This document shows, one piece after another, positions 25,883-38,715 of a stretch of DNA of 64,000 nucleotides; positions within the stretch are counted from its first letter, which is position 1, and every line of letters starts with the position of its first letter. Location of the stretch: the NCBI RefSeq assembly GCF_032854445.1, contig NC_088300.1:64018984-64082983 (forward strand), in the 5' to 3' direction. This DNA is from Liolophura sinensis (taxonomy: Eukaryota; Mollusca; Polyplacophora; Chitonida; Chitonidae). The notes beneath the pieces are model-generated. The model was not told the origin of the DNA and did no database searches. It saw only the letters and a list, made by a program, of their open reading frames with translations. Made by a program: the position numbers and the translations under genes.

Positions 25883-27484
25883 CTCTTTTTCTTATACATG
25901 TATGCTTCAGGCTGTTTTCAGGATTTGGTTTGTATAGGTCTTACAGCAAGCAGCAAGCTCATGGAGAAAAAGGCGACAGTAAACATTCGTCTCCTGACGT
26001 CAGAAATTGACTGTTGGCTAAAGTCTTGACCAATCAGTGCGTCAAGATCACGTATAGCCCGGGGAGATTGTACAAGCTGACACCATAGTCGCAGTCCGCC
26101 GTGAGATATCAATCTTGGACTCCAGATCAGGCAGAGGTTTGATCGCCGTTGTAAATTCTATCATTATCAACCTCAGAAATGTGTGAGCAGCTCCTTTCGC
26201 TTCAACATACAGTACAATCGAATCAGGCTGTTCCGACCCGGGGGCAAAACCCAGTCGGGTCGATCGTCACCCGGAAAAACCTGATTCACTTAGAATAGCT
26301 TTAATGTTCTCCTCTCGGGAATACCGTCATAAAGTCAAACCTAATGTATCAGAATTTTCCCCAGTCCCATTCGGGCACAATTCCTGACATGAAATACAGA
26401 TGATCTTACTTCATTATGTCACTCAACTCCTTCGCGTTGAATATTTATATAAAACCTGATTGCCGGAAATGGAAGATGTTTCGTCACTGAAATTTAAACA
26501 GGTAAAAATATTATTTCGCCTGGTTTATTTGGGTCTTGTTAATGTTCGAGCTGTGAATGTAAAGACACACAGGTTGGGTTATCCAGCTGGATTAGAAAGC
26601 AAATACGCATGTTGTTTTTCCAATGAATATACACATCAATGATGTGCTGGTAAAATGTTGCACTTCTAGACAAGAGTAAAGTAATTATAAACGGACATCT
26701 TGAAATATATCATTATCTGCTCACAAAAAGGGCCTTTGTCACTTTATCTTGATGACAACGACGTGCATATAACAGATATATAAATCCGTTAAGTGATACC
26801 TGTGTTTTAGGAATTCCACTAACGTCGTAACTGGACCGTCTTTAAGCGGATTATAAGGGTATATGGATACTAATGAATAAATAATGATGAACTTAACGCC
26901 TCGTCGGCAATATGCCGACCATATTATGGCAAATATATGTTTAGGAATAAATGTGTACCTATATATCATAGGGCAATACACCTTAATTTGCCACTGTGTG
27001 CCAGAAGAGACTGTGCTGTTAATATCTTATTGGTGTGATCTTTTCCGATTTGTGTAGTTATTTCTAAGACAACCACCAGTGTCTATAAGCTATAAATCTC
27101 GTCTCAACTAGTACTATAGATTTCAGATGTGTGAGCACCGGCGTTAATATGATCTTTTTTCAGTTTGTTTGTTTTTGCTGTAAGTGGAGTCCAACAGAGC
27201 AACCTCACCTGACACCTTATGTTTGACAACAAGTATTTCCAGTACGTAGCTCACTGACCAGCAGAGGTGCAATCGCCCTCTGCTACCAAATCTCTTATCA
27301 GTAGTGGGCCCATTTGTGACACTGACACTACCCATGATTTAAAATTAATCAGTTAAATCACATGTGGAGGTGGTCGTGTCTCCATGGTAATAAGCGCCTT
27401 GGACATTACCAGCCTTGGACAGGGAAGTTGCAGATTCTCCACTTCCCCTTGTTCGTGAAGGTTTTGGTGACAATAAGAAAGACA

Positions 27485-27610
27485 TTTGTCAGCCACCAAT
27501 ATGGCGTGCAAAGCTGTACATCACACGGGGGAACATTAACGTTCGTCAGTAACTTGCCAAAAGTCGTTGGTTTACTCCGAACGTTTCCTCCTGCGACAAA
27601 ACTGAACGCC
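27485..27610. repeat. Dispersed repeat fragment (ACCAATATGG...TTTCCTCC type)
   Basis: CACCAATATGGCGTGC, GTACATCACACGGGGGAA, TTGGTTTACTCC and GTTTCCTCC appear in the same order as in the copies at 19008 and 47465. Confidence 0.5.
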
Positions 27611-30600
27611 ATATAAGTGAAAGCATGAATACCTATTACGCATGTTGGCTCATTCATTTTACATTTGGTGCGTGGGCCTCGTTTATGGATGTTTGATTGT
27701 CGTCTCTAAGACAAGTGGATGAAAGTACAGAAATAAAGCAAGGAGAACAAAGCCCTGATTAACGATTAACATTACCCTTGGGTAATCTGATCTGTTTTCT
27801 TTCCTTTTCCCCACATTAAACTTTATAGGCCCTGTAAGTACCTTAGCCCTGACTAACATTAAGACAATAATTCCAGTTTGCGCCTGTATATGTATGTTCG
27901 AGGAATGTTGAAGGCAACGCCTGATCTAAACCCAAGACAATGGTAAGCCCGCTTTGGTATGTGCCCTTCGTGAAAGTGATTCCGCCAACTTAATGTCCAC
28001 AGAATCTTAAACACTTTTGGGGGCTGTTTATATCCTGACGTGTTCAGTGCTGGGAATCAATTTAGACTCTGGCAACTAGAACAAAAGGAGTCTTCCCACC
28101 AATTATTTCTCCTGTTTAATTGAATGAATGTTTTTCCTGACGATAGTCCTCTGAGGATTAAACCAGTCCAGCATTGAGCAACTGATGTCATTATCACCGC
28201 TGTGTGATTACCCAGTTACTTTTACAAACAAACTTTGTAATAAAAAGTAAAAGCAGATTGTCTGCTTAATTTGATATTTTATTTTGAACAATTTAAAGTC
28301 GTCAATGCAAGAACACCCACTTGTACCTTGGCAGTATCTATCTAAGTACAGTGATTTAACATAACCTCTCCAAAGCTAGGATCTTGATGACCTAGTGTCG
28401 GGGGCTACCACAGGAACAGGCAGACATGCCCCCAACAGCGTGGGTGGTCTCTAATTCCTTTTTTTCTACATGACAAACCGTCGTGAACTTCAAAGTATCT
28501 TCTTGCAATTACCATTATGTGGCAAAGGAAGTGTAGTCAGTTTCAATGTAACGAATCTGTAGAATCTTGGTAATTCTTGATCAGCCTATTAATTGTCTTG
28601 GGACTCAATCTGCCATCGGATCGTGTATGTCCCCATGCCTGTCATATTAACTCCATCTTAACACACCAATAATTATATCATAAGCCAGTTTCCTTGAATG
28701 GCCATGCAATCACGCAAAGCGGAATGAAAGAACTGTAATACAGAGGGCTCCTAGTTGTTCAATCCATATTCACCATCTGCGGTGATAAACCGTGAGAAGC
28801 TAAGACTGTCCTTCGGTGTCACCAAAATGGAGGATCCTTGGCAATAGCCCAGTTTCTAAACCAGCGTTCAACACAAAGTACTAAAGAACTAAGATACAGT
28901 CACAAATTAAGCGTTTTCGCTTCGTGAAATGAGAAGCGGTCAACGGTTTTCATTGATGCCAAAAAGACACAAGGAAAATCCTTGGAAATTTGATAAAGTA
29001 ACCTTCTCCCTACTGTTTTTGAACCTACACAATATCGAGGAGGCCACAGACTGTGTATATAAAATTTAACATTTTACTGTGAACCACATTATAATGTATA
29101 AGGCTCCGTGAGCCTACATTTGCAGTGAAAGCCTATCAAGACTCGGTCTCTCGTTCTACAGGATACTGCGACAAAGATTTCCTGAATGTATCTCACATGA
29201 AAGAAGAAAACCACGTCAATACGCCCATGGTCTTGGAAGTCCTACATGATCCAGAAACGTCTGAAAAGTAGTCTCATCACGATAGCCATAAAACCAGCCC
29301 AAGCCTAAGGATTCCTTGGTCAGCCAGCGGAAGGCAGGCCCACTCCTTATAATTCATATGTAAGCCTCTAGACTTCTTGAATGTATCTACCTCAGCTTCT
29401 GCAATACACTTAAGGGCATTCAAGTTCTAACATGAACGAGAAATGTTGAAAAGCTGTCAAATAACTATAGCCACAAAATCAGCCCAAACCTAAGGATGCC
29501 TTGATCTGCCAGCGGTTGGTAGGCTGACTGCTTTCAATATCATACGTAAGCCTGTAAAGACAAAACATTTATCAATAATCAAATAAGACTGAATGTCACT
29601 AATGTTCTGAATGTCTTATACGGCTTAATAAACCGGATGCTCACAGCCCTCTATTCGTAGTTGTTTGACAAACATGGCATCAACAGGTTCGACAATGGTA
29701 GACACAGACTTATGCTTTATTGTATATATAATCATATATTTATATTTTTTTATTGTATGTATCACCGTTTATATCTTAGAATACCGTTAACTGTACATTA
29801 GTTTATATCTGCCATTATCAAAAGAACTGTAACCATTGGACAGTCATTAAGGTTTGTCAACCATTCATCTTGTGTTAGCCCGAAGATGAAAAATTGCCAT
29901 ACCTTATATTGATTATTCATGAATCTTGGCTAGACTGATTTGATCAGCGGATATTACCTAGTGATGAAATATAGTTAAAAGAGAGGAAAATCAGAGCAGC
30001 GACGACACATTGTGATGGCTGGCAAATGGTCACACGTAACTGGTGAAGTACGGTCTGTTGTCAATTTACCTCAGTTGGGCTTTTATTCTAACTGTTCATG
30101 TAAATGCATAATATATACTAGCAAATTACACGTCCCCTAGCGCCATGGCGTAAACAGAATTAGGTAAAAAAAATGCAGTGATGTTAATTGCAATTTGTTA
30201 AATGTCACCGGTCTGGAATTAATGAAAGGCTTATGTAGCTTATAGTGCAGAGTTACTCTGTATCAAACGTAATCTGTGGCAGAATAATACTGGTTACATC
30301 CATTAATTTAGCTCAGCTGATATTTGTGTGCGGTAACTTGTTCTGTAATCCACCAAAACTTTAATTATATTCAGTCATTAGTCTGGCAGCTAGACAATTC
30401 ATAAAATCAAAAGTATAATTTGTCTGGTGTAATTTCGTCGCTTGTAATAATATTCTGTCAGCATTTTTATCCAATGGAGCAGCTGCTGTCTGCCCACTCA
30501 AGCTAAACGGCTGATTAGTAATAAACATCCATTAATCTTAAGCCGTGTACACCTTCAGCCTTCCGCATATAATTCACCCTAAGGCCCAGTGTTTCAGGTA

Positions 30601-31212
30601 ATGACGATGTAATCATATTAATTAAGGTCACGATAATCGTTGTCTGCAAACGTGAGCAAATTTTCAAAGACTGACTGGCGGCGCTCACTGGACAAAACCA
30701 ATGCCTGACATGTTGAATTTTATACCCTAGGGTCAACCACCGCATCTAATTATAGTCTGGTAGACAGTCTTAGCTGATAACCTGTAAACAAACAGTAGGG
30801 TTTGGTGCTACGGTAAAAATAACATTCTTGTAGGCAGTTGAGAGTTTTTATCGGAAAAAATGTAATTGCATGCCTGTTGGCTATGTACTATATTACGGTA
30901 TTACGTGTTGTTTGACTTTCACCACGCAAACCTCTCATTCACTATTCAGTCATTCAGTACGTTGAGAGTTGTACCTGCTGAGATTATCAGTTTACTCAGT
31001 TGTTAGAATGGGTAAACTGTCGGTGCCAAATTTGTCCTTACACCTGTTTATTTGGCATGCATGTGTTTTGATACTTGCTATGATGCCATTGTCACACTCC
31101 GAGAATTGACGTAATCCCATCCGTTGGCATCATTAACTAAATTTTGCCAATCGTCAAACAAGCTCAGTCTTCTCTGGAAACTAACCCTTGAAGACTATTT
31201 TTGCACCTTTAT

Positions 31213-31305
31213 CTAGATTTTGCTGTCAGTGACTGGCCTCCGGGTGCTGCAGTCATTACCATTGATAGCATAGTCTCCATCATTAGTAATAATCTTCTTA
31301 TGGAG
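31213..31305 (-). pseudogene. Short conserved open stretch in repeated module (copy 3)
   Basis: Minus strand, open frame reading HKKIITNDGDYA ... VTDSKI-stop. It is collinear with the copy at 32621-32705 except for a small in-frame insertion. No recognisable family. Confidence 0.3.
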
Positions 31306-31349
31306 CACATATTCTTTTATGTTATGTTTTAGGATGTAGTAACGATCAG

Positions 31350-31385
<36 letters not shown>

Positions 31386-31398
31386 GTGTGTGTGTTTT
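31350..31398. repeat. (GT)n microsatellite
   Basis: An almost uninterrupted GT run with one C interruption. Confidence 0.95.
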
Positions 31399-32109
31399 CA
31401 GGTTCATAGCAAGCAGCGAGTTAACCAGCGAACCTACTATCATGACTAACTGCCCACCAACGCGACTCGCAGAGAAATGACACAATATTGCACAGATCAG
31501 TGTAAAAGGCGCCTGAGGCCCTTTCTATGAAGCAGTCGCAAACTGTACCTGACGCAACGTAGTGACAACATAGTGTGAAGAGGTATGTCACCATGGCAAA
31601 TGCGCCTTAGGCGACAGCTTTGTAGAACGCGCAGCGGGCGAGTAAAATCAGAACAAGGACGGCACTGTGGTAGTTGGGAAATGGTCACACATATTGAGTG
31701 AAACCCGGCCTCCTTGCAATTTACCTCAGTTAGCGTTTTATTCTGACTCTTCATGTAAGTGCTTACACAGTTGCAACTTGCGTTAGATCCATGGCGTGGG
31801 TAGAATAAAGTAAAATGATTTTTTTTAAATACAAATTCAGAAGACTTCACTGGTCTAGAATTACTAAGATGCTGTGTGGTTTAACAAACAATCAGAATAA
31901 TAAATTCTATTATTGTCGATTTTTGTACTTTTTGATAATATTTTCCTAAAATTTTACAACAGAGAACAGCTCTGACCTGCTTAGTCCTACTGTGCAAACG
32001 TTTCCTTGTCTTTCTGTCTACATGTATGAAGTTGTGGCATTACGTGTATTCTTCCTCCTTTTGCAAACGCCTAGTTGTCTTTCTCTCCACATTTACAAAG
32101 CTTTTCTAG

Positions 32110-32162
32110 TAACTACGCGTAGTCTGTGTTGATCTCACTACGCGTAGTCTGTGTTGATCTGA
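32110..32162. repeat. Two direct copies of a palindrome-bearing 27-bp unit
   Basis: CTACGCGTAGTCTGTGTTGA occurs twice in succession; CTACGCGTAG is itself palindromic. Confidence 0.7.
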
Positions 32163-32620
32163 CTGTAAATAAGCTCAGCTGTACACCATTGGATATTACC
32201 TGCACATTGTGTATGTGACGATTAATGTCGTCTTGTGTTGCCTCACTAAACTAGCATGTTGAACGCCAAAGCTACATCCATTCCTTCCACACATATACTC
32301 ATCACCTAGTCACTATACATTGACCAAGGGCTGTTTATCCTAGACCCATTTCTTCGTGTTTCTGAGTCACAATTACGAATTTTACACTATCTGACGCACA
32401 ATCTCTTGACATAAATCTCAAAGAGTAACCTTTATACTGATGAGTTGTCCCGCACTAACAATATTTTTGTCGGTGTTTTATGTGGGGTCTTTTTCTGTAC
32501 GTCTACTTTTCACAAACAGCTTAACTGATGTGCGAATTCATTCTTACATTCTAAGGATTTCTGAGATCTCGACTCAGTTAGCCTCGAAACTAGCTCAGTT
32601 TTGTCCAGAAAGTATATTAT

Positions 32621-32705
32621 CTAGATTTTGCTGTCAATGATTCGCCACAGGGTTCTGGCATAATTATAGTCGCCATCAATTTCAATAATCTTCTTGTGGA
32701 ATGCA
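32621..32705 (-). pseudogene. Short conserved open stretch in repeated module (copy 4)
   Basis: Minus strand: AFHKKIIEIDGDYNYA, then RTLWRIIDSKI-stop. It is preceded by AAAAAAG, a possible 3' splice site. It is the most intact of the four copies. The C-terminal SKI resembles a peroxisomal PTS1 signal, but that is speculation on three residues. Confidence 0.35.
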
Positions 32706-34379
32706 TCTTTTTTCGTTATTTTTCAACATAATAGTGTTAACTATATGGTTTTTTTTAGGTATCACAACAAGCAACAAAATAATCGACAATTCTGCTGCAG
32801 AAGAAGTTTTAAAAAATGTCTGCTGATGCCTGAAATTGAATGTTGACTCGAGCGTGAGTAAGTCAGTGCATGAAGGCCACATTTACCCAGGTGGGATTGT
32901 TCATGCTGACTGCGCACAAGCGGCTTGCCAGCGGAAACCACTCATGGAATCCAAATTACTCCGAGGTTTGATCCCTAGAGTAAGTGCATCAGCAGCTAAT
33001 AAATATCCTTCCGCTTCAAATAAAAGTGCAATCAGGCAAGACTGTTACAATACCTGGATACAAAGCCTGGTGTCCACGACCGATAACCAGAAAATATACC
33101 CAATTTACTTCGAATTGATTTAATGTCCCGTTGTACAACACCTTCAAAACATCGTCATAGTCTCAGATTTTAGTGCATGTAGCGTAATTTCACTCAGATG
33201 CCATCGAGCTCAGTTTACTACGTCGATGCCTAAAACTTTTAGTTCATTGTCCTTCAACTCATGAGCTGATTCAGAAATAACCTGGTATGAAACACACCGG
33301 ACACAAAGAGCCATTATCACGGTGAACACACCTGGATGTATCACCCAAACAGTGCCCGTTTTTGGCAATGAAATTAAAGGCTTATTTACATGTTACCACA
33401 AGACATTGAGGACTGCATGTTTAACAGACACAAATAATATAACCCTAGTTTTTTCGGAAGAAGTATCAAAATGGGACCTTCTGGCTTCGGCCGTTTTTGT
33501 TTGTTTTGTTTTTTTGTCCGACGTCCATGGTAACTTCATAAATCATTTTCAATCTGGAGAGCACGAGGCCATTTGAAACACCACATTAGGGAAAACGCAA
33601 ACAGGACGTCCCGTCATTCATACCCTTCGCGGTATGATACAAAAAAGTAAACCAGGATCACATGATGTCACAGCTTAAACGGGTGTGTCTGTAGGGTTAA
33701 TGACATAACTATCCTATAACTTGTTACTGTACATTATATAAAATGAGCCATATTTTATTCATCAGCCATCGATGATTGCAATTTTAAGAGACTTATATAA
33801 CTATGTGTGCTTGATGCCCAAAATGCCATCAAATGACCTGAGCACTACACTCGCTTGGCACTGTATTTATTAAAGAATTGTGGCGATTGAATAGTCATCG
33901 TACTTTGCCAGCAATTCCTCTATTCAAATGTACTGAAATATGTACTGAAGGTATCTGAAGAAATATGGTCATTTCTGATATTAATTATTCATACATATTG
34001 GCTGAAATACGTAATTTATGTGATCGATGTGATCGACATGATCTATGGAGCAACAACACATTTATTAATTTAGCTCAGTTTAGCTTTGTTTGTTGTAAGC
34101 TTGCCTCCAGATGATATAAACTGACGGCAAAAAGAAGCTTTACAAAGAGTTCAAATCAATTTATTTTGCCGAAGTAATAAACAGGATGGCTGAAGTTTGA
34201 TATATTGAAACGACCAATGACTTTAGATATTGAAAGTCTTGAGTAAGAACGGACAAAGCAGCCCTCAAATCATTTTACAAGTGAACAAACAGAGCAGGGA
34301 TATAAAAATATCCATTCCACCTTGGTTAACAACGGGCAGAGAATACAAAAAGTTAATTATTTTTATCAAAATCAATAAA

Positions 34380-35368
34380 TATCGCGTGTGTCCACCCCTT
34401 GCTTCAATGCATGCAAAAACTCTCCGGCGAACAGAAAAAGTCACCCGTCTGATGGGATGACGTGGGATTCGTTGCCATTCATCTTGGAGAGCGAACGCCA
34501 GTTCTTGTCGGTTTGTCGCCAGGTGTGGCCGTTGTCTTACTCGACGACCCATGATATCCCAAAGGTGTTCTATGGGAAAATATCTGGGGAACATGCAGGC
34601 CACGCCAACACGTTGACGTCGTTGGCGTCCAGGAAGTTCTGCACAACTCGAGCTGTATGGGGTCTGGCGTTGTCATGCTGGTAGAGGGCACCACGTGGCT
34701 GCTGTTAAAGGAATGGTAGGACAACAGGGCGTAGAATTTCATTCACCTAACGTTGAGCTGTTAGATTCCCGTACATGATGACCAGTGGTGTCCGTTCCTC
34801 TCCACAAATCCCACCCCACACCATCACGCTGCTGCCACCAAACGGTACCACCTCCTGGACGCATTACGCGCTCGTTCACCTCTGCGACGGTAAACTCGCT
34901 GTCTGCCATCGGCTCGGAACAGGAAGAAGCGGCTTTCATCCGTGAAAACAACACGTTGCCAATCACGTCGCTGCCAACGGCGTACAATTCGAGCCCATGG
35001 CAACCTCTGTCGACCTCTATGTTCGGCTGTCAACAACTGCCTTCTGAATGGTCCCTAATTCCATGAGCCATGAGTCTCCTGGACACGGTCTGTTGACTGA
35101 CCCGGTGACATAAGGCATTGATTGACAATGACGTCACTGCCAGGAAGCGGTTTCTCAGGTGTAAGGTGGGCAGGTACTCGTCTTCTCTGGGCGTAGTTAC
35201 CCTAGTTCTTGGCCTGTTCGATGTCTGCCCTGTCTGTCTCTAACGTTGCATCAAGTTTGACACAGTTACACGAGAGTAGCCGAAGGTCCATGCAATGTGG
35301 GCACGGGTGGCTCCCATGGGTACCATATAAAGGGCCCTCTCACGTTGTTCTGGAGTCAATCGAGGCAT
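34380..35368 (-). pseudogene. Tc1/mariner-type transposase, inactivated
   Basis: The coding order on the minus strand starts at 35368 with MPRLTPEQRERALYMVPMGA and a helix-turn-helix region (RAHIAWTFGYSRVTVSNLMQR). There is then an in-frame stop, a degenerate linker, a FTDESRFFLF block with the first catalytic Asp (near 34950), a HDNARPHTARVV block with the second Asp (near 34650), a frameshift, and PIEHLWDIMGRRV near 34560. It ends at about GGHTRY (34380). These are the DDE blocks of Tc1-like elements. Several stops and frame changes show it is dead. I could not define terminal inverted repeats. Confidence 0.8.
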
Positions 35369-35579
35369 TACTTTGGTGGTTTTTAGTCAGTGTACAAGTC
35401 CAGCTCACTGTGTGTAACGTTTTTATACACTTATTACATGTGCAGTTGCGGCCATCCATGGGTCTCGTGATTTTTCAACTTTCTTCGTATCTCAAAGCAA
35501 ATTTTTATCGCACATGGGAATATCTTCGTACAATGTTTTCCTACAATAATTTGGTATTAATTTGCTGGTTAAATTTAAC

Positions 35580-36300
35580 TCACGGAGTCGTAAAGTTTCT
35601 TTTGGCCGTCAGTTTATTTTATCTGAACCTATATTTGTGCAAAGACCAAAACGGTTTCCTCTCTCACGGACTTTACGATAATAGGGATAGTTTAAATTTT
35701 GACCGTAATTGTAAATTATCCCTACTTGGACAGCAAAAATACCTAAAGGTCGTGTGCATATCTGGTCTTGCAGCATTTGTTACATCCAGTGTGTTATTTG
35801 ACGATTTTAATCAATGTCAGGTTATTATTGCAAAAACTGAAGAGTCAAGGTTATCCCAGCAAACGCCTTCCAAGTTTCTTAAGTTTTACGATGAGAATAA
35901 TTGCAAGTAAATGAAGTAAATATGGACACAGCGTCCAGAATCTCTGGCGCACTGCTTCACGATTGTGTCTGGTTACACTTAACCCGGGGCTGGGGGCGTA
36001 TATTCATCGTGTTCAATTAGATCGCCAGATTAGTTATATGGACAGTAGTAATCAAAACTCAACTAAGATAAATTATTACCCACACTTTATGTACTAACAT
36101 GGTACACGATTTGAATACTAATTTCACTCAGTCGCCTAGAACATACCTGTTGACTTCTTCTTTTTGCTTGATTCCGTCCTAATTTCGCACCTTATATGCT
36201 TTCTTAGTTCTTTGGTGGTTTTTGATAAACGTTGTTTTGGGAATTAGCCTAGCGATAATTGACATAGAACGTCCATACTGGTTGACGGCTGGTATACGAA
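35580..36300 (+). pseudogene. Penelope-like reverse transcriptase 3' fragment plus tail repeat
   Basis: Plus-strand translation of 35590-35910 gives LNLYLCKDQNGFLSHGLYDN, then RDSLNFDRNCKLSLL and ISGLAAFV. This parallels LDLYLYKDGQGLLSRRLYDK, RDNFNFDIVNYPYL and ISRLVAFV of the copy at 38716-39195. Only the end of the RT domain is left. It is followed at 36130-36300 by the dispersed tail repeat (CGTTGTTTTGGGAATTAGCC). Orientation is opposite to the main copy. Confidence 0.75.
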
Positions 36301-37389
36301 TGTCTGTTTCGATGCTTAGATTCTATTTAACCCAGCGTAATGACATCAGCTATTAATGGGCCAAAAATTCATACAATCATGGTTTAATCTTTGTATATTG
36401 TTCTGCCTTTGCTTTCCATTTTGATAACCGCTATTAATATTCTGCTAAATTTATGCCCTCCCAAAACAGCTGTGTCCGGTCTAGTCGTGCTTAAGGCCTG
36501 GGTGATAATAAACATCCATTAATCTTGAGCGGTGTACAGCATTCGCCTTCCGCATGCAATTCTCCCTAAGGTCATGTGTTTTCAGGAATCAGACCATTAA
36601 CGTCCCGACAATCCTCGTCTACACACGTGAGCAAACTTCCGAAGACGGACTGGTTGCGCCCTGACAAGACCAAACCTACACCCGACATTGAAGGATGAGG
36701 CTCTTTAGAACGATCAAGAACGATTTATCATCATTGTACAATAAACAGTCACAGCTGCTTTAAAAATGGACAGTCAGTGGGAGATTGTATTGGCTGGTGG
36801 AGAACTTGTGTGGATTGATTGATAGATTGGTAGCTGAGATGATTAGATAGATAGAACCAGGAAAGTGACAACCGGTAGGATGTGATGTGGTTGCTTCGGC
36901 GACAGAGAAATGCGGTTGGTTGGACGACCACACGGATGGACGAGTGAAAATGAGGCGAGCAAATTTGATAATCTAGGATTTCAAAAGAACAGAAGTAGTG
37001 CTGGAGGTGAAGATATCGTTGAGCGAGGAGACGCATACGTTCATTGGTCCAGTATAAGAGCCGTCAAGAGGAAAGCTAGGTCAAAAGCTGGTAGGATGAT
37101 TTGTCTGATGGAAAAACAGGATGAGAAACGATAGTATTCTTTAAATGAAAAACTTACGGACTGAAGAAAACATGGCATTCAGGGTTGGACAAACGGACAC
37201 AATGGCAAACTGTATGGTTGATAGATTGTAGAACTGATGAACACTGGCATCCACGTGGGACAGTAATATTGGGCTGGACCAGACAAAGACCAGACCGATA
37301 AATTTGAAGAATTCTGGAATGGACAAAATGACGGATCTGGTCTGACGATTGGTGAAGTTCTGAGTTGGAGAAACCGACGAACTGGTGAC

Positions 37390-37860
37390 TGGTGAGACAT
37401 TATGGTTGATAGATTGGCAAACTAACGAAATGGCAACTGGTGGGACAATATGGTTGATAGAATTGGGAACTGACGCGACAGTATGGCTGATTTATTTATT
37501 TATTTGATTGGTGTTTTACGCCGTACTCAAGAATATTTCACTTATACGACGGCGACCAGCATTATGGTGGGTAGATACCGGGCAGAGTCTGGGGGAAACC
37601 CACGACCATCCGCAGGTTGCTGGCAGACCTTCCCACGTACGGCCGGAGAGGAAGCCATCATGAGCTGGGCTTGAACTCACGGCGACCGCATTGGTGAGAG
37701 ACTCCTGGGCCATTATGCTGTGTTAGCGCGCTAACCAACCAGTATGGCTGATAGATTGGCGAACTGACGAACTGGCAACATGTAGGACAGTACGGTTGAT
37801 AGGTTGGCGAACTGACGGGACAGTATGGTTGAAAGATTAGCAAACTGACAAAAATTTTGT
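37390..37860. repeat. Minisatellite-like run of GACAGTATGGTTGATAGATT units
   Basis: Units with GTTGATAGATTGGCGAACTG spacing recur before and after the inserted SINE at 37492-37739. Weaker related units extend to about 37180 and 37950. ORFs here (YQPYCP..., SSPIYQPY...) are repeat artefacts. Confidence 0.7.
37492..37739 (-). repeat. SINE family A, nearly full copy with target duplication
   Basis: Minus-strand SINE. The tRNA-like head is at the high-coordinate end (TGTTAGCGCGCTAACC). The body contains CCATCCGCAGGTTGCTGGCA and the tail is (ATTT)n with GTGTTTTACGCCGTACTCAAG. The 13-bp CAGTATGGCTGAT flanks both sides (37479-37491 and 37740-37752), consistent with LINE-mediated retroposition. Confidence 0.85.
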
Positions 37861-37999
37861 GATTTTGGACAAACTGACGAGTCGTGACTGACAAATGGTG
37901 AGAATCTGGTTTGCACTAACTGACAGACTGGCAACTGGGACGGACGGACTGGGATGAAGATTGATGAATATAAGCGTCAAGTCCGACATTCCTGTACCA

Positions 38000-38170
38000 T
38001 TCGTAATCCGTAAAGGGCGTTCCAAGTCGATAATCGCAAGATCCATTTCCACAACAACGGTTAACACTAACTCCCGAAAACAAAGGTATGTAAGAAATTA
38101 TACAAATAAGAAATAAAGCCGGTAACACACAAGAGAGAGGCGGTCATCAGTTTTCAATGATGCCGGGCAG
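38000..38170 (-). repeat. Dispersed tail repeat linked to Penelope-like ends
   Basis: GATAATCGCAAGATCCATTT and GGTCATCAGTTTTCAATGATG are shared with 3830-4010, 8340-8460 and 28850-29000, and in reverse with 36130-36300 and 59150-59270. It lies 0.5 kb beyond the end of the RT of the main Penelope-like copy. Confidence 0.6.
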
Positions 38171-38469
38171 AAAATGAATATTCCAGGCATGAATTCCATA
38201 TCAAAGTTCAAATTCGTAGTCCGTGAATGAGTTCCATGTCAAATAACAGCTAAACAAGTATCTCAGTCGCGCTTTCATTGCGACTGTTCATAAAGGCATC
38301 ATGCTGATGTAATTAGCATGGCTACCTTTACGGCCCCTAGCCCAAGGTTAAGCGATATTAGATACAGTTTCAAAATGACGAGCGTTACACACCCTAACCG
38401 ATCAGATTATGATCCAAAAGTAACGGACTATTACGTCTTACCGTTAATATGTAAAGATCTCATGCTACA

Positions 38470-38615
38470 AGAGGCGCCATCTATGATGTTACACATGACA
38501 TACAAGATAGACGGTTACACTGGGCAACCAGCGCCATCTATGTTGTTAAATACCATGTACTTGATAGATAATGTACATATGGATAACAGCGCCGTCTATG
38601 TGGTTGATCACAATG
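38470..38615. repeat. Tandem repeat, ~56-bp unit, about 2.5 copies
   Basis: GGCGCCATCTATGATGTTAC, AGCGCCATCTATGTTGTTAA and AGCGCCGTCTATGTGGTTGA mark successive units. Confidence 0.75.
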
Positions 38616-38715
38616 CAGATCGCCAGAGATTCTGAACGCTCTGTCCATACCTGCCAACGAGAGTGTTATATTCATTGTACAATTTGAGAAACTTAGAATG
38701 AAGGCGTTTGATGGA

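Larger units (their letters stand above)
11000..37000. repeat. Array of diverged, repeated multi-kb modules
   Basis: Matching blocks recur in collinear order. 11240-11470 matches 21210-21400. 11510-11830 matches 21430-21780 and 27690-28030. 12010-12180 matches 29970-30230 and 31630-31870, and is inverted at 59280-59530. 13850-14130 matches 23510-23860 (part also at 29840-29970). 14830-15020 matches 24720-24910. 15500-15830 matches 25610-25940, 31020-31330 and 32600-32770. 16925-17030 matches 30590-30720 and 36590-36700. The spacing of the first two copies is close to 10 kb. I see no complete gene in any copy. By eye the copies are well below 90% identical. Confidence 0.6.

Noticed and set aside
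34785-35066. Plus-strand ORF of 93 residues
   Set aside because: It is the antisense shadow of the Tc1/mariner transposase remnant.
35209-35590. N-terminal part of the 233-residue plus-strand ORF
   Set aside because: It is antisense to the transposase start and then unrelated DNA; only the part after about 35590 matches the Penelope-like RT.
37141-38128. Nested minus-strand ORFs with STILSRQFANL / QPYCP repeats
   Set aside because: They are repeat artefacts of the GTTGATAGATTGG array and the SINE.
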